A stretch of 55,125 bases of DNA from Porphyromonadaceae bacterium (GCA_021199145.1 JAJQIP010000021.1:1-55125); one strand, 5' to 3'; positions 1 to 9,323 are shown, counted from the stretch's first letter. The notes: a model not told the origin generated them from the letters alone. A program made the numbers and translations.

Positions 1-1677
1 GACGGAGATAGCGTATATCGTCTCTTCTACGATACCATTAAAGGAGGCGATTATCGTGCTCGGGAAGCCAATGTCTACCGTTTAGCCGAAGTATCAAACT
101 CCATTATTGACCAATGTGTGGCACAAGGTGTACCATTCGCTCGAGAGTATGGAGGATTACTCGATAACCGTTCGTTTGGCGGGGCTCAAGTATCCCGTAC
201 TTTCTACGCCAAGGGACAAACAGGCCAACAACTGCTGCTCGGAGCCTATTCCGCTTTGAGCCGGCAAGTAAAAAAGGGCTCTGTAAAACTCTTCCCCCGA
301 CATGAAATGCTTGACCTTGTCCTCATCGACGGACGTGCCCGTGGAATTATTACCCGCAACCTCATTACGGGTAAAATCGAGCGATATGCTGCACATGCTG
401 TCGTCATCGCTACAGGCGGATACGGCCGTACATACTTCCTCTCAACCAATGCCATGGGGTCAAATGGTTCTGCCGCTATGCAATGTTACCGGAAAGGGGC
501 CTATTTCGCCAATCCGGCTTTCGCACAAATACACCCCACCTGCATTCCTGTACACGGTGAGTTCCAATCGAAACTGACTCTCATGTCAGAGTCTCTCCGT
601 AACGATGGACGCATTTGGGTCCCGAAGAAAAAAGAAGATGCCGAAGCGATACGTGCAGGCAAACTAAAACCGACCAATATTCCAGAAGAAGATCGGGACT
701 ATTATTTGGAACGTCGTTATCCGGCATTCGGGAACCTTGTTCCTCGGGATGTGGCCTCACGTGCCGCCAAAGAGCGTTGCGATGCGGGTTATGGTGTTAG
801 CTCGACGGGATTGGCCGTATATCTCGATTTCTCTTCTGCCATTGAACGGTTAGGCGAAGATGTCGTTCGGGCCCGGTATGGCAATCTTTTCCAAATGTAC
901 GAGAAAATTGTTGATGAAAATCCCTATAAGACACCCATGATGATTTATCCGGCCATTCACTATACAATGGGCGGCATTTGGGTAGATTATGAGCTGAGCA
1001 CCTCGATTCCAGGACTCTTTGCCATTGGTGAAGCCAATTTCTCCGACCATGGGGCCAACCGCTTGGGAGCTTCGGCCTTGATGCAAGGATTGGCAGACGG
1101 TTATTTTGTATTACCCTATACAATACAGAATTATCTTTCCGATCAAATCACCGTACCCCGTTTTAGCACAAGTCTACCGGAATTTGTACAAGCCGAAAAG
1201 GATGTGAATGCTCGAATTGCCCGATTGATGAGCATAAAAGGACAACGTTCCGTTGACTCCATCCATAAGGAATTGGGAAGTATCATGTGGGAATATGTAG
1301 GCATGGGCCGTACCAAAGAAGGCCTCGAAACAGCTCTCCAAAAAATTAAAGAGGTAAAGAAGGAATTTTGGAGCAATGTACGTATCCCAGGGGAAGCCAA
1401 TTCGCTGAATGTTGAACTGGAGAAAGCCCTCCGACTTTCTGATTTCATCGAAATAGGCTACTTAATGACCCTCGATGCCCTCAACCGCAACGAATCGTGC
1501 GGCGGACACTTCCGCGAAGAATTCCAGACTCCTGACGGGGAAGCTCTACGGCAAGATGATAAATACATGTACGCCAGCTGTTGGGAATACCAAGGTGAAG
1601 ACAAAGACCCCATCATGTACAAAGAGCCATTGAACTATCAATATATCAAAGTGCAACAACGTAACTATAAACAATAA
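1..1677 (+). CDS. frdA/sdhA: Fumarate reductase/succinate dehydrogenase flavoprotein subunit, 5'-truncated by window edge
   Basis: FAD-bearing catalytic subunit interconverting fumarate and succinate at the inner face of the membrane. The frame is already open at base 1 (DGDSVYRLFYDTIKGGDYR), so the start codon and the FAD dinucleotide-binding N terminus lie upstream of the window; 558 residues remain. Visible family hallmarks are the HPTCIP substrate-site segment near base 531, the catalytic-arginine loop PRDVASRAAKERCDAGYG near 750, HYTMGGIWVD near 960 and GANRLGASALMQGLADG near 1053. The long form with the KKKEDAEAIRAGKLKPTNIP insertion fits the B-type enzymes of Bacteroidetes, which work mostly as fumarate reductases in anaerobes. 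The iron-sulfur subunit follows after 20 bases; the cytochrome b subunit is expected upstream, outside the window. The direction in vivo cannot be read from sequence. Confidence 0.95.
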   Translation, partial: DGDSVYRLFYDTIKGGDYRAREANVYRLAEVSNSIIDQCVAQGVPFAREYGGLLDNRSFGGAQVSRTFYAKGQTGQQLLLGAYSALSRQVKKGSVKLFPRHEMLDLVLIDGRARGIITRNLITGKIERYAAHAVVIATGGYGRTYFLSTNAMGSNGSAAMQCYRKGAYFANPAFAQIHPTCIPVHGEFQSKLTLMSESLRNDGRIWVPKKKEDAEAIRAGKLKPTNIPEEDRDYYLERRYPAFGNLVPRDVASRAAKERCDAGYGVSSTGLAVYLDFSSAIERLGEDVVRARYGNLFQMYEKIVDENPYKTPMMIYPAIHYTMGGIWVDYELSTSIPGLFAIGEANFSDHGANRLGASALMQGLADGYFVLPYTIQNYLSDQITVPRFSTSLPEFVQAEKDVNARIARLMSIKGQRSVDSIHKELGSIMWEYVGMGRTKEGLETALQKIKEVKKEFWSNVRIPGEANSLNVELEKALRLSDFIEIGYLMTLDALNRNESCGGHFREEFQTPDGEALRQDDKYMYASCWEYQGEDKDPIMYKEPLNYQYIKVQQRNYKQ

Positions 1678-1697
1678 TTTACAGGCACACTACGATT

Positions 1698-2453
1698 ATG
1701 GAAAAGAGTATCAATATAACGCTTAGAATTTGGCGGCAAAAAGGTCCGAAAGAAAAAGGGGCCTTCAGAGAATATTCCCTTCAAAACATCTCCATTGACA
1801 CCTCATTTCTCGAAATGCTTGATGTCCTTAATGAACAACTCATTAACAAAGGGGAAGAACCTGTGGTATTCGATCATGACTGCCGGGAAGGTATCTGCGG
1901 CATGTGTTCTCTCTACATCAACGGCCATCCCCATGGCCCCGATGAAGACGTCACCACTTGCCAATTGCATATGCGCAAATTCCATGACGGGGATGTTATC
2001 ACGGTAGAACCCTGGCGTTCGGCCGGATTCCCCATCATCCGTGACTTGATGGTCGATCGTGGAGCATTCGACAAAATCATACAGGCCGGAGGTTATATTT
2101 CGGTCAACACGGGTGGCGTTCCTGATGCCAATGCCATTCCTATTCCCAAGGCCAAAGCAGATGAAGCCATGGATGCAGCCAGCTGCATTGGGTGTGGAGC
2201 CTGCGTGGCAGCTTGTAAAAACGGGTCAGCCATGCTCTTTGTATCGGCCAAAGTAAGTCAACTTGCTTTGCTTCCCCAAGGACGCATAGAAGCGGCCCGC
2301 CGAGCTAAAGCCATGCTTTCAAAAATGGACGAACTGGGATTTGGTAACTGTACCAATACGGGAGCCTGCGAAGCCGAATGCCCTAAAAATATCTCCATTA
2401 CCAATATTGCTCGCCTCAATCGCGAATTTATCAAAGCGAAACTCAAAGACTGA
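1698..2453 (+). CDS. frdB/sdhB: Fumarate reductase/succinate dehydrogenase iron-sulfur subunit
   Basis: Electron-transfer subunit (251 aa) relaying electrons between the flavoprotein and the quinone site. The N-terminal ferredoxin domain carries the 2Fe-2S ligands in CREGICGMCSLYINGHPHGP (about residues 62-81). The C-terminal domain has the 4Fe-4S motif CIGCGACVAACKNG (about 162-175) and a further cluster of cysteines in GNCTNTGACEAECPKN (about 215-230), as expected for the three-cluster B subunit. Length is normal for the Bacteroidetes form. It lies 20 bases after the flavoprotein gene and ends the operon: a strong hairpin with a T tract starts 46 bases after the stop. Confidence 0.95.
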   Translation: MEKSINITLRIWRQKGPKEKGAFREYSLQNISIDTSFLEMLDVLNEQLINKGEEPVVFDHDCREGICGMCSLYINGHPHGPDEDVTTCQLHMRKFHDGDVITVEPWRSAGFPIIRDLMVDRGAFDKIIQAGGYISVNTGGVPDANAIPIPKAKADEAMDAASCIGCGACVAACKNGSAMLFVSAKVSQLALLPQGRIEAARRAKAMLSKMDELGFGNCTNTGACEAECPKNISITNIARLNREFIKAKLKD

Positions 2454-2498
2454 CCTTAATTACATACGGGCAATCTCCCGAAAGGATTCTACTTTCTC

Positions 2499-2541
2499 AC
2501 CCCTTGCTCCTATCAAATCGGAAACAAGGGGTAAGTTTTTT
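2499..2541 (+). terminator. Intrinsic terminator of the frd/sdh operon
   Basis: Perfect 8-bp stem ACCCCTTG (2499-2506) / CAAGGGGT (2525-2532), followed by AAG and six T (2536-2541). Lies 46 bases after the iron-sulfur subunit stop. The rest of the gene-free stretch 2454-2777 holds the next gene's promoter and a structured leader. Confidence 0.85.
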
Positions 2542-2648
2542 ATCCCTTTGCGCATCCCATAAAACCAGATTCTTTAAAAGAGCCTATACTCCACTGCATT
2601 TGATTTTACTTTTCTCTCTAAACGAAATAGCTGTTAGGTAAAATATCT

Positions 2649-2656
2649 TATCTTTG
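2649..2656 (+). promoter_or_regulatory. Bacteroidetes -7 promoter box for the methyltransferase gene
   Basis: TATCTTTG matches the TAnnTTTG consensus of the Bacteroidetes primary sigma factor. Transcription is expected to start near 2662, giving an unusually long leader of about 115 bases. No convincing -33 TTG was seen at ideal spacing. Confidence 0.7.
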
Positions 2657-2660
2657 TGCG

Positions 2661-2750
2661 TCTTATAAAAGACATTCTGAGAGGGAGAATCGTCTCTTAA
2701 GTCAAATCTTTTATAAGATATCGCCGGGCCATTGAAAAAACTTCTCCGGC
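2661..2750 (+). ncRNA. Structured 5' leader of the RlmL-like gene (uncharacterised)
   Basis: A perfect 12-bp inverted repeat, TCTTATAAAAGA (2661-2672) and TCTTTTATAAGA (2707-2718), encloses an inner hairpin ATTCT (2674-2678) / AGAAT (2686-2690). A second stem follows, GCCGG (2723-2727) / CCGGC (2746-2750). The octamer GTCTCTTA occurs twice, at 2692 and 2752. The predicted transcription start falls on the base of the first stem, so the RNA would begin folded. I do not recognise it as a named RNA family. No T tract follows, so it is not a simple terminator. Confidence 0.5.
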
Positions 2751-2777
2751 AGTCTCTTAGCGTAAAAAAAGGAAATT

Positions 2778-4442
2778 ATGACATCAACGACATCGACATT
2801 CATCGCTAAAACCTTTCAAGGTCTTGAGGAGGTCTTGGCTGTAGAAATTGAAGCTCTCGGTGGGAAAGATATAGAAATAGGCCATCGCATGGTCTCTTTT
2901 ACAGGGGACAAAGAACTCCTTTATAAGACAAATTTACACTGCCGTACGGCTTTACGTATTCTCAAACAGATACATACCTTTACGGCCAAAGATACAGATG
3001 AACTTTACGAGCAAGTCAAAAAAATAGATTGGACGAATTATCTTACGCCCTCTATGACTTTCGCCATCGATCCGGTCGTTTTTTCCGATGAGTTCCGACA
3101 CTCCAAATTTGTTGCCTATCGTGCCAAAGATGCCATTGCCGACTTTTTCAACGAACGTTTCGGTGAACGTCCTTCGGTACGCTTGAACAATACCGATATT
3201 CTGATTAATTTACATATCAATCAGACGACCTGCATTTTATCCCTTGACAGTTCTGGGGAGTCCTTACATCATCGGGGGTATCGCATAGCACAGAATGAAA
3301 CGCCGTTGAATGAGGTGCTGGCTGCCGGCTTACTCCTTTTAGCGGGATGGGATGGAAGTCGCGACCTCATTGACCCCATGTGTGGTTCGGGGACGTTCCT
3401 CATTGAAGCGGCCCTCATTGCCACAGGGACTCCTGCCGGCATTTACCGGAAAGATTTCTCTTTCAAACATTGGAATGACTTCGATGCAGAACTTTTTGAA
3501 CGGCTTTACAATGACGAAAGCTGCGAACATCCTTTCGAGCACAAAATATATGGCAGTGACATCTCGCCCGTTGCCATAGAAATTGCCCAGGAAAACATTA
3601 AAAATGCGGGTATGAGCCGGTATATCAATCTTGCCGTAAAGCCCATGCAACAATATACCGAAGGAGAGATAACCCCAGGTGGTCTGCTCATAACGGACCC
3701 TCCCTATGGAAAACGCATTACCACGGACGATTTCATGGGACTATACTCCATGATAGGAACGCAATTAAAACATGTATTCAAAGGATTCGATGCCTGGATA
3801 CTTAGCTACAATGATGAATGTTTTGACCATATCGGACTAAAAGCGGCGACCCGGATTCCAATCATGAATGGCCCTCTGGAATGCAGTTTCCGTAAATACG
3901 AAATCTTTGATGGCAAATACAACGATTTCAAGCGGGAAACAGGAGGATTCAAACGGGAGGAAGCATCCGAAAAAGAATTTGATAGGAAAAAATTTCCACG
4001 AGCAGGTTGGAAACAAGAAGGGCCTCGTTTTCCCAAAGAGAGAAGAGAAAGAGGTCCCCGCCCATTTGACGACCGCAAACGCCCCTTGCGGGACGAAAAC
4101 TTTCGTACGGAAAGAAGAGAAAAGCCCCAATATCGGGATGGGGAGGAAAGAGACTTTGAAAGAAACGGAAACAGCTATCAAAGGAATTATCGGGATAACG
4201 GTTTTCGGTCACAATTCTCCGACAGATTCCACGACAAAAGAGAAGAGCCTTATGAGAAGAAATTTACGGCTGAATATGACTACGATGAAGAGATAAAAAT
4301 ATCCCGTTTCCGTCGAGAACGTCCCCACGGAGATGAAGCCATCCGCAGTTATGTCAGAGGGAGGAAACCTTCCATAGGAAATCCTGATAAAAAAACCGGA
4401 ACGGAAGAAGACCATTTTTCTAAGATTTTCAAAAAAAAGTAA
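2778..4442 (+). CDS. THUMP-domain 23S rRNA (guanine-N2)-methyltransferase, RlmL/RlmN2G-like
   Basis: SAM-dependent RNA methyltransferase (554 aa) of the RlmL N-terminal-half/UPF0020 family, predicted to methylate a guanine N2 in 23S rRNA. It starts with a THUMP RNA-binding region (about residues 5-160, KTFQGLEEVLAVEIEALGGK). The Rossmann methyltransferase domain follows, with the SAM motif DPMCGSGTFLIEAAL near residue 200 and catalytic TDPPYGKR near 310. From about residue 380 the protein runs into a low-complexity tail rich in Arg, Glu, Lys, Phe and Asp with many RRERGPR/RRE-type clusters. That tail is longer than in typical homologues and probably disordered and RNA-binding. The ATG follows a purine-rich AAAAAAAGGAAATT. 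The following peptidase gene starts 9 bases after the stop. Confidence 0.85.
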   Translation: MTSTTSTFIAKTFQGLEEVLAVEIEALGGKDIEIGHRMVSFTGDKELLYKTNLHCRTALRILKQIHTFTAKDTDELYEQVKKIDWTNYLTPSMTFAIDPVVFSDEFRHSKFVAYRAKDAIADFFNERFGERPSVRLNNTDILINLHINQTTCILSLDSSGESLHHRGYRIAQNETPLNEVLAAGLLLLAGWDGSRDLIDPMCGSGTFLIEAALIATGTPAGIYRKDFSFKHWNDFDAELFERLYNDESCEHPFEHKIYGSDISPVAIEIAQENIKNAGMSRYINLAVKPMQQYTEGEITPGGLLITDPPYGKRITTDDFMGLYSMIGTQLKHVFKGFDAWILSYNDECFDHIGLKAATRIPIMNGPLECSFRKYEIFDGKYNDFKRETGGFKREEASEKEFDRKKFPRAGWKQEGPRFPKERRERGPRPFDDRKRPLRDENFRTERREKPQYRDGEERDFERNGNSYQRNYRDNGFRSQFSDRFHDKREEPYEKKFTAEYDYDEEIKISRFRRERPHGDEAIRSYVRGRKPSIGNPDKKTGTEEDHFSKIFKKK

Positions 4443-4451
4443 CCTATCCTT

Positions 4452-6602
4452 ATGAAACATTTTATTGTCTTGTTTACGCTTCTGCTTGCCATGAATGCCA
4501 CCGCACAAGAAAAACAACTCACCGCACAAGACTTGATTCCAGGAGGGAAAAATGTCAGTCGCTTTGCGCCTAAAAGTCTGCGACAACTCACTTTTGTCGG
4601 AGATAACTACCTCTACCGCCAAGGAGACACCTTATTGATGACCTATCCCGGAAGCAAGGTACATACGCCTTGGCTCACACTCGAAGAACTGAATAGAGGG
4701 TTGGAAGCAGCCAAACTGAAAACAGTCACGTCACTACCCTCTTTTTCCATTGAAGAGAGTACAGGGATTCCCTATCTATTTTTCCATTACCAATCTTCGG
4801 TCATCCTCTATAATCCCACATCCGGTCGTATCGAATGCCGCATTCCGTATCAAAAAGGGGATGGTGACTTCGCTTTTGAACCTCGGCAAAAGCGCTTGGC
4901 TGTAACACACGGCCACGACCTGATAATCATTGACAGAGACAGTAACCGTATCGTAGTGGCTCACGACGACAGCACTGCCGTCTCTTTTGGGGCCTCGAAT
5001 GTACATCGCAACGAGTTCGGCATATCGTCAGGCATTTTCTGGTCACCCCAAGGGAATGCATTGGCTTTCTACCGCATGGATGAAAGTCATGTCACCGACT
5101 ACCCCCTTGTTGACATTTCAACCCGAACCGCCACACTGAAAGCCATGAAATACCCGATGGCGGGAATGGCCAGTCACGAAGTAAAAGTGGGGATTTACCA
5201 CATTGCCTCCGGCGATACAATCTATCTGCGGACACCTGGGGAGAAAGACCAATATCTGACCAACATATCCTGGGCACCCGATGAGAAGAGTATCTATCTG
5301 CAACGGCTAAACCGCCGGCAAGACACATGCCGCACCGAAGTCTACGATGCCATGAGTGGCCGATTGCTCCGGACTCTTTTCACAGAGACATCCGATAAAT
5401 ATGTCGAACCGCAATACCCTATATTTTTCCTACCCGGACGAAACGACCGTTTTGTACATTTCTCCCGACGGGACGGATATCAGCATCTCTACCTCTACAA
5501 TACCAAAGGGAAATTGTTAAAGCAACTGACTTCAGGGCCGTGGGAAGTCTTCTCGGCCACTCCATCACCTGACGGCAAATCTCTTTTTGTCACATCAAAC
5601 GAGGCCTCTCCACTCGAACAGAATCTCTATAAAATTTCCGTCGCGACCGGACAACGAACCCGTCTGACACCACAAAGCGGTATGCACTATACGACAATAA
5701 GCCGTTCGGGAAATCAAGTCATTGATTTATTTTCCAATCACGACACACCTCGCATCACACAACTTATCTCTACATCAAGCGGGGAAATTGATACACTGCT
5801 CATTGCCAAGAATCCCTACGAAAACTATGAGGCCCCCAATGTCGTTAGTGGTACATTGAAAGCGGCTGACGGCACGACCGACCTTTACTACCGTATCACC
5901 CTGCCTCCCCATTTCGACCCGGAACAAAAATATCCGGTCATTGTCTATGTTTATGGGGGGCCACACCTCCAACTCGTGAATGACAGTTGGCTCTGGGGGG
6001 CAAAAGGGAATGACCTGCTGATGGCCGTAAACGGTTATGTTGTCTTCACCCTTGATAACCGGGGGTCTGCCAATCGGGGGTTACCTTTTGAAGACGTTAC
6101 TTTTCACCATCTGGGTGAAAAAGAAATGGCCGACCAGATGCAAGGCATCAAATGGCTGCAAGAACAACCCTGGTGTGATACCACCCGTATCGGAGTACAT
6201 GGATGGAGTTTCGGCGGCTTCATGACCACCAACCTCATGCTCAGCCACGGAGATATTTTCAAAGTCGGAGTAGCTGGCGGTGCGGTCATTGATTGGCAAT
6301 ATTATGAAGTCATGTATGGTGAGCGTTATATGGGATGCCCCCAAGATAACCCGGAAGGATACAAATCGTCAAATCTCAATTTGAAAGCGGGAAATCTGCA
6401 AGGACATCTATTGCTCATACATTGTGACACAGATCCGGTGGTTGTCTGGCAAAACAGTCTCTCATTCCTGAAAAACTGTATCAAAGCAGGCACCTATCCC
6501 GACTATTTTGTCTACCCGGGCCATGCGCACAACGTCATGGGTCCGGAGCGAGTGCACCTATATGAAAAAGTTCTTCGCTATTTCGATGATTATTTGAAAT
6601 AA
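4452..6602 (+). CDS. S9 family prolyl peptidase, dipeptidyl-peptidase IV type
   Basis: Exported serine peptidase (716 aa) removing N-terminal dipeptides, most likely in the periplasm. A signal peptide is visible (MKHFIVLFTLLLAMNATAQ). Residues about 40-460 form the DPP-IV beta-propeller (SFGASNVHRNEFGISSG, FWSPQGNALAFYRMDES). The C-terminal alpha/beta hydrolase domain carries the triad: Ser586 in GWSFGG, Asp661 in HCDTDP and His693 in PGHAHN. All three are present, so it should be active. Length matches Bacteroidetes DPP-IV. It sits between the rRNA methyltransferase (9 bases upstream) and purD (7 bases downstream), suggesting co-transcription with no obvious functional link. The exact substrate preference is not decided by sequence. 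Confidence 0.92.
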   Translation: MKHFIVLFTLLLAMNATAQEKQLTAQDLIPGGKNVSRFAPKSLRQLTFVGDNYLYRQGDTLLMTYPGSKVHTPWLTLEELNRGLEAAKLKTVTSLPSFSIEESTGIPYLFFHYQSSVILYNPTSGRIECRIPYQKGDGDFAFEPRQKRLAVTHGHDLIIIDRDSNRIVVAHDDSTAVSFGASNVHRNEFGISSGIFWSPQGNALAFYRMDESHVTDYPLVDISTRTATLKAMKYPMAGMASHEVKVGIYHIASGDTIYLRTPGEKDQYLTNISWAPDEKSIYLQRLNRRQDTCRTEVYDAMSGRLLRTLFTETSDKYVEPQYPIFFLPGRNDRFVHFSRRDGYQHLYLYNTKGKLLKQLTSGPWEVFSATPSPDGKSLFVTSNEASPLEQNLYKISVATGQRTRLTPQSGMHYTTISRSGNQVIDLFSNHDTPRITQLISTSSGEIDTLLIAKNPYENYEAPNVVSGTLKAADGTTDLYYRITLPPHFDPEQKYPVIVYVYGGPHLQLVNDSWLWGAKGNDLLMAVNGYVVFTLDNRGSANRGLPFEDVTFHHLGEKEMADQMQGIKWLQEQPWCDTTRIGVHGWSFGGFMTTNLMLSHGDIFKVGVAGGAVIDWQYYEVMYGERYMGCPQDNPEGYKSSNLNLKAGNLQGHLLLIHCDTDPVVVWQNSLSFLKNCIKAGTYPDYFVYPGHAHNVMGPERVHLYEKVLRYFDDYLK

Positions 6603-6609
6603 ACATATC

Positions 6610-7878
6610 ATGAATATTTTATTATTAGGTTCAGGAGGACGGGAAAATGCCCTTGGATGGAAAATCGTCCAAAGTCCCAAGGTAGAAAAACTTTATATTG
6701 CACCCGGAAATGCGGGAACGGCCCATATCGGCACAAATGTGAATTTATCACCTACAGACTTTCCTGCCTTGCGTGAATTCGCTCTCCATCACGCTATCGA
6801 TATGGTCGTTGTCGGCCCGGAAGACCCGCTAGTAAAAGGATTATACGATTATTTTAAAAACGACCCGACCCTATCGCATATTCCCGTCATTGGGCCATCG
6901 GCGAGCGGCGCCCGTCTCGAGGGCAGCAAAAATTTTGCCAAAGCGTTCATGCAACGCCACCACATTCCTACCGCCCGTTACCAAAGTTTCACGATTGATA
7001 CCCTAAACCAGGCATACGATTTCCTTGAAAGCCTTAAAGCCCCTTACGTCCTCAAGGCTGATGGTCTTGCTGCCGGGAAAGGGGTACTTATTCTTCCGAC
7101 GCTTGCTGAAGCTAAAAAGGAGTTGAAAGAGATGTTGTCCGGTATGTTCGGAGAATCCAGCCACACGGTTGTCATCGAAGAATTCCTTTCAGGCATTGAA
7201 TGCTCGGTATTTGTTCTCACAGACGGTAAAAGCTATAAAATCCTACCTGTGGCCAAAGACTATAAACGGATTGGAGAAGGAGATATCGGTCTTAATACCG
7301 GAGGTATGGGGGCTGTTTCGCCTGTGCCTTTTGCCGATGAGACATTCATGAAAAAAGTCGAACAACGTATCATTGTTCCTACCATTGAAGGATTAAAAAC
7401 CGAAGGAATTGATTACAAAGGATTTATATTCTTAGGGCTTATCAATGTAAAAGGCGAACCCATGGTGATTGAATATAACGTACGCATGGGCGACCCCGAA
7501 ACAGAAGTGGTCATGTTGCGCATCAAAAGCGACCTTGTAGAACTGCTCGAAGGTGTGGCACAGGGGAATCTTGAAGAACGTCCGTTGGAAATAGATTCCC
7601 GTACTGCCGTGACGGTCATGTTAGTCTCCGGAGGCTATCCTGGTTCGTATGAAAAAGGGAAAATCATCTCCGGCCTTGAAAAAGTTTCAGACAGTATCCT
7701 TTTTCATGCGGGGACAACTGAAAAGGAGGGGCACATTGTGACCAACGGAGGCCGTGTCATTGCCATCAGCTCATACGGAAATCATAAAGCAGAAGCATTA
7801 GCCCGCTCATTTTCCAATGCTTCAAAAATCGAATTTGAAAAGAAATATTTCCGTTCAGACATCGGATTCGACCTTTAG
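6610..7878 (+). CDS. purD: Phosphoribosylamine-glycine ligase (GARS)
   Basis: Second step of de novo purine synthesis: ATP-dependent joining of phosphoribosylamine and glycine. At 422 aa it has the standard GARS length. The N domain opens with MNILLLGSGGRENALGWK; the ATP-grasp domain shows PYVLKADGLAAGKGV (about residues 144-158), FLSGIECSVFVLTDG and the metal/ATP-site run EYNVRMGDPETEVVM (about 290-304). The start ATG lies 7 bases after the peptidase stop. The gene is a lone purine gene here; purC is about 36 kb away on the other strand. Confidence 0.97.
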   Translation: MNILLLGSGGRENALGWKIVQSPKVEKLYIAPGNAGTAHIGTNVNLSPTDFPALREFALHHAIDMVVVGPEDPLVKGLYDYFKNDPTLSHIPVIGPSASGARLEGSKNFAKAFMQRHHIPTARYQSFTIDTLNQAYDFLESLKAPYVLKADGLAAGKGVLILPTLAEAKKELKEMLSGMFGESSHTVVIEEFLSGIECSVFVLTDGKSYKILPVAKDYKRIGEGDIGLNTGGMGAVSPVPFADETFMKKVEQRIIVPTIEGLKTEGIDYKGFIFLGLINVKGEPMVIEYNVRMGDPETEVVMLRIKSDLVELLEGVAQGNLEERPLEIDSRTAVTVMLVSGGYPGSYEKGKIISGLEKVSDSILFHAGTTEKEGHIVTNGGRVIAISSYGNHKAEALARSFSNASKIEFEKKYFRSDIGFDL

Positions 7879-7893
7879 CCCGTCGGTCTCCAG

Positions 7894-8886
7894 ATGGAAT
7901 CGCAGAGAAGCAAAATATTTTCGGTCATAGGAAGGCATCATTATGCACCCGGGATATGGTGTATCATGTTGTTACTTTCCCTGGGATCTGCCATTTTCGG
8001 GAGAGGAAGGCAAACAGAATTAAGCGATACTTTAGGGGGAATTTTTACCTGTACCGCATGGGAAACCGCCGCTATCGTATACCTGGCCTATTTATTGGCA
8101 ACCATCCTCAGTTGTTGGCTCCTTTTACGGCTTAACAATGCCTATAGCCTCATTCAACAACGCACAGCACTACCCTCCACATTACTGATTTTCTTTAATG
8201 GATGTGTACCCTCTTTTGCCAACACGCTCAACATTGGTATATGGCTTTCGCCCCTGTTTGTCGGTTTACTTTATCTGCTTTACAGCACCTATCAATCCCC
8301 CGGAAGGGAAACTCCTTATGGTATAGGCCTCCTCATCATGATAGGCGCCCTGATATGGCCCCCCTTCATTGCCTTGCTTCTGCCTTTCTTGGCGGGTCTG
8401 ATATACATGCGGGCCATAACATGGCGGACGATAACCGCCATGTTATTGGGGGTACTCACACCCGTATGGCTATTTTTCTGCATCTGTTTCCTATTCGACC
8501 TTGACCCACCCTACTCAATCGCTGATTTCACGGCCATTTTTGTACCCGATGAAGTAGTGGTTTCGCCTTGGTCTATAAAAAATATCGGTTTTTTCATTGC
8601 GCTGGTTGTTGTAGGAATCAGTTGCTGTATATCCATAAGCTATGTCATCTCCTGGTACAAAATACAGACCTGGTACAGTAACCGCTTTCTGGCCTTACTG
8701 TTTGCCGTACTCTTGATTATCTGCTTTTTGAATCCCCTCTCCATGACCTCCTGTCTGCCCCTATTACACATTCTATTGGCCCAGGCTATCGGATACTACC
8801 TTACCCATGCCCAAAATCGATTTCTCCTATGGCAAGCGGGCATTGTGATAGCCGTCTATTTATTCTTGTATGTATGGAATTTCTAA
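7894..8886 (+). CDS. Polytopic membrane protein of unknown function (possibly DUF6427-like)
   Basis: 330-aa integral membrane protein with roughly nine to ten hydrophobic segments, such as WCIMLLLSLGSAIFG near the start and FLALLFAVLLIICFL near residue 270. Many aromatic residues and short loops, no signal peptide and no catalytic motif that I can recognise. The layout resembles the uncharacterised DUF6427 group often found near purine genes in Bacteroidetes, but that assignment rests on overall character only. The start lies 15 bases after purD. The stop overlaps the next gene's start by 13 bases, so the two are probably translationally coupled. Confidence 0.7.
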   Translation: MESQRSKIFSVIGRHHYAPGIWCIMLLLSLGSAIFGRGRQTELSDTLGGIFTCTAWETAAIVYLAYLLATILSCWLLLRLNNAYSLIQQRTALPSTLLIFFNGCVPSFANTLNIGIWLSPLFVGLLYLLYSTYQSPGRETPYGIGLLIMIGALIWPPFIALLLPFLAGLIYMRAITWRTITAMLLGVLTPVWLFFCICFLFDLDPPYSIADFTAIFVPDEVVVSPWSIKNIGFFIALVVVGISCCISISYVISWYKIQTWYSNRFLALLFAVLLIICFLNPLSMTSCLPLLHILLAQAIGYYLTHAQNRFLLWQAGIVIAVYLFLYVWNF

Positions 8887-9323
8887 CAAGCCTGAATGAA
8901 TGGGGGTATATAGGACTTTTCATCGCCGCTTTTGTGGCGGGCAGCATCTTACCTTTCAGTTCCGAGGTTGTCCTTGCCCTGCTGTTAGTCGCCAAATATT
9001 CCCCAGGCTGGTGTCTTGCCATAGCCACCTTGGGAAATTGGTTAGGGGGTATGAGTTGCTATTATCTCGGTCGACTGGGAAAACTCGAATGGCTAGAAAA
9101 ATATTTGAAAATTTCCCAACGCAAAATAGAAAAGACACGGCATCTCTTAGATAAGAAAGGGGCTTACATGAGTTTCTTTTCGTTTATCCCAGGCATTGGC
9201 GGCGCCATTGTCGTAACTTTAGGATATATGCGCTCCAACCCCTATATCACGGGCCTGTCCATGTTTGCCGGAAAGATATTGCGCTATTACCTCATCGTTA
9301 TCGGAGTCGACTGGATATTTTAA
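8874..9323 (+). CDS. YqaA/DedA-type small membrane protein (SNARE-associated-like)
   Basis: 149-aa membrane protein resembling the YqaA branch of the DedA/VTT superfamily, whose members act in lipid carrier movement or envelope homeostasis. The start chosen is MEFLTSLNEWGYIGLFIAAF at 8874; an upstream in-frame ATG at 8829 would lie deep within the previous gene. Visible family features are the re-entrant segment FVAGSILPFSSEVVLALLL, GNWLGGMSCYYLGRLG (about residues 57-72) and FIPGIGGAIVVTLGYMR with small residues and an arginine (about 104-120). It overlaps the preceding membrane-protein gene by 13 bases and ends just before a convergent hairpin facing secDF. Confidence 0.8.
   Translation: MEFLTSLNEWGYIGLFIAAFVAGSILPFSSEVVLALLLVAKYSPGWCLAIATLGNWLGGMSCYYLGRLGKLEWLEKYLKISQRKIEKTRHLLDKKGAYMSFFSFIPGIGGAIVVTLGYMRSNPYITGLSMFAGKILRYYLIVIGVDWIF

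Noticed and set aside
2454..2777. tRNA or small stable RNA gene in the leader region
   Set aside because: No cloverleaf, T-loop or CCA-like end; the stems fit a leader RNA downstream of a promoter better.
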